Made by a program: the position numbers and the translations under genes | Part shown: positions 63,194 to 64,000 of the stretch, in pieces | How positions within the stretch are numbered: the stretch's first letter is position 1 | Layout of the letters: each line of letters opens with the position of its first letter | Assembly: GCF_002262885.1 (NCBI RefSeq) | Contig: NZ_NKYF01000033.1 | Span: forward strand, 1-64,000 | Direction of reading: 5' to 3' | Length of the DNA stretch: 64,000 nucleotides | DNA from: Pseudonocardia sp. MH-G8 | GTDB taxonomy: Bacteria > Actinomycetota > Actinomycetes > Mycobacteriales > Pseudonocardiaceae | The notes under the pieces: generated by a model | The model's input: the letters and a program-made list of their open reading frames with translations, nothing else | The model's database searches: none | Told to the model about the DNA's origin: nothing

Positions 63194-64000
63194 GTGAGCA
63201 AGACCGAGCTCGTCACCGCCCCGCGGCCGCTGCGGCTGCCCGACGGGCGGCCGGCAGGCGAAGCGTGGTCGCTCGACCCCGCGATCACGCACCTGAACCA
63301 CGGCTCGTTCGGCGCCGTCCCGCTGGCCGCGCAGGAGCGGCAGGGCCGGTTCCGCGCGGAGATGGAGCGCGCTCCGGTGGTGTGGTTCCCGACGCTGCCG
63401 CAGCGGATCGCCGCCGCCCGCGTCGAGATCGCCGCCTTCCTGGGGGTGGCGGCCGATGACCTCGCCCTCGTGCCGAACGCCAGCGCCGGCATCAGCGCCG
63501 TCTACGCCGCGCTCCCCCGCCGCCGCGGCGGCGAGATCATCGTCACCGACCACGGGTACGGCGCCGTGACCATGGGCGCCGAGCGGCTCGCGCGCCGCTG
63601 GGGTGGCCGCGTCCGCACCGCCCGGGTGCCGCTGGACGCGGACGAGGAGCAGGCCTACGAGGCGGTGGCCGCCGAGCTCGGCGACGCCACGGACCTGATC
63701 GTGGTGGACCACATCACCTCCGCGACGGCGCGCCGCATGCCGGTGACGCGGATCGGCGCGGAGGCCCGGCGGCGCGGGGTCCCGCTGCTCGTCGACGGTG
63801 CGCACGCGCCCGGCCTGATCGCCGCCCCGCCGGCGGACGTGCCGTGCGACTTCTGGGTCGGCAACCTGCACAAGTGGGGCTGCGCGCCGCGCGGCACCGC
63901 AGCCCTCGTCGCCCGGGGCCCGCTGCGCGACCAGCTCCACCCGCTGATCGACTCGTGGGGCGCGGCCGAGCCCTACCCCGACCGGTTCGACCAGCAGGGC
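63194..64000 (+). CDS. Class V PLP-dependent aminotransferase/epimerase-like enzyme, 3' end outside window
   Basis: 269 codons are visible from GTG 63194 and the frame is still open at the window edge. Isopenicillin N epimerase-like (CefD) features: LNHGSFGAVP (about 34-43), NASAGISAVYAA, VDHITSATARRMPV (about 175-188), VDGAHAPG with the PLP aspartate (about 205-212) and NLHKWGCAPRG with the PLP lysine (about 230). Such genes are widespread and usually not antibiotic genes; many are sulfur- or amino-acid-related or unknown. Divergent from a FadR-type regulator. Confidence 0.85.
   Translation, partial: MSKTELVTAPRPLRLPDGRPAGEAWSLDPAITHLNHGSFGAVPLAAQERQGRFRAEMERAPVVWFPTLPQRIAAARVEIAAFLGVAADDLALVPNASAGISAVYAALPRRRGGEIIVTDHGYGAVTMGAERLARRWGGRVRTARVPLDADEEQAYEAVAAELGDATDLIVVDHITSATARRMPVTRIGAEARRRGVPLLVDGAHAPGLIAAPPADVPCDFWVGNLHKWGCAPRGTAALVARGPLRDQLHPLIDSWGAAEPYPDRFDQQG

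Overview
The window is very GC-rich DNA from an actinomycete, most likely of the Pseudonocardia/Pseudonocardiaceae type. The pointers are DUF222/HNH '13E12-repeat' genes, an actinobacterial LexA box, many GTG starts, chains of GTGA/ATGA overlaps between genes, FadR-type GntR regulators, and a CGNR regulator that looks leaderless. I found no rRNA, tRNA, transposase, phage or CRISPR genes. Almost everything is accessory catabolism: nutrient import plus ring, sugar and amine degradation, each module with its own regulator.

Layout. 1-1098: 3' part of a 13E12 HNH gene. 1113-4976: FadR-type regulator divergent from lutABC (L-lactate oxidation), with two good operators between them. 5031-15341: one tightly coupled operon (DeoR, mandelate-racemase-type dehydratase, aldehyde dehydrogenase, PFK-like kinase, sugar-binding lipoprotein, two permeases, Zn dehydrogenase, DUF2090 aldolase, GntR), which reads like a phosphorylating sugar or sugar-acid pathway. 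15386-16671: MarR regulator and two small membrane proteins. 16643-21634 (minus): homogentisate module (fumarylacetoacetase, homogentisate dioxygenase, FAD hydroxylase, MBL-fold protein). 21815-24105: two alpha/beta hydrolases around a CGNR regulator. 24176-27052: SDR, GntR and sulfatase. 27064-38354: a small membrane protein, a hydrolase, a PaiB-like protein, a dipeptide-type ABC importer with a fused permease-ATPase, a HyuA-like protein and a DUF917 protein, with a divergent PucR regulator.

38355-40580: noncoding repeats around an intact 13E12 HNH gene that has a perfect LexA box in front of it and is nearly identical to the gene at 1-1098. 40581-55590 (minus): a second import/catabolic cluster (cupin, amidohydrolase, two sarcosine-oxidase-like flavoproteins, IclR, CoA-transferase, C45 acyl-amide hydrolase, a second dipeptide-type importer again with a permease-ATPase fusion, MFS carrier, CdaR/PucR regulator). 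55659-59156: LysR regulator divergent from a large arylsulfatase. 59175-60389: acyl-CoA dehydrogenase. 60390-62267: about 1.9 kb of noncoding DNA rich in dispersed and tandem repeats related to those at 38.4-38.9 kb. 62268-64000: FadR-type regulator divergent from a class V PLP enzyme that runs off the window.

The most notable points are the DNA-damage-type control of a repeated HNH gene and its satellite palindromes, the kinase/aldolase/dehydratase sugar operon, the permease-ATPase fusion shared by both peptide-type importers, and a LysR-type box found both at the sulfatase promoter and in front of the neighbouring CdaR-led cluster. Functions are read from motifs and gene context only; no database search was possible.
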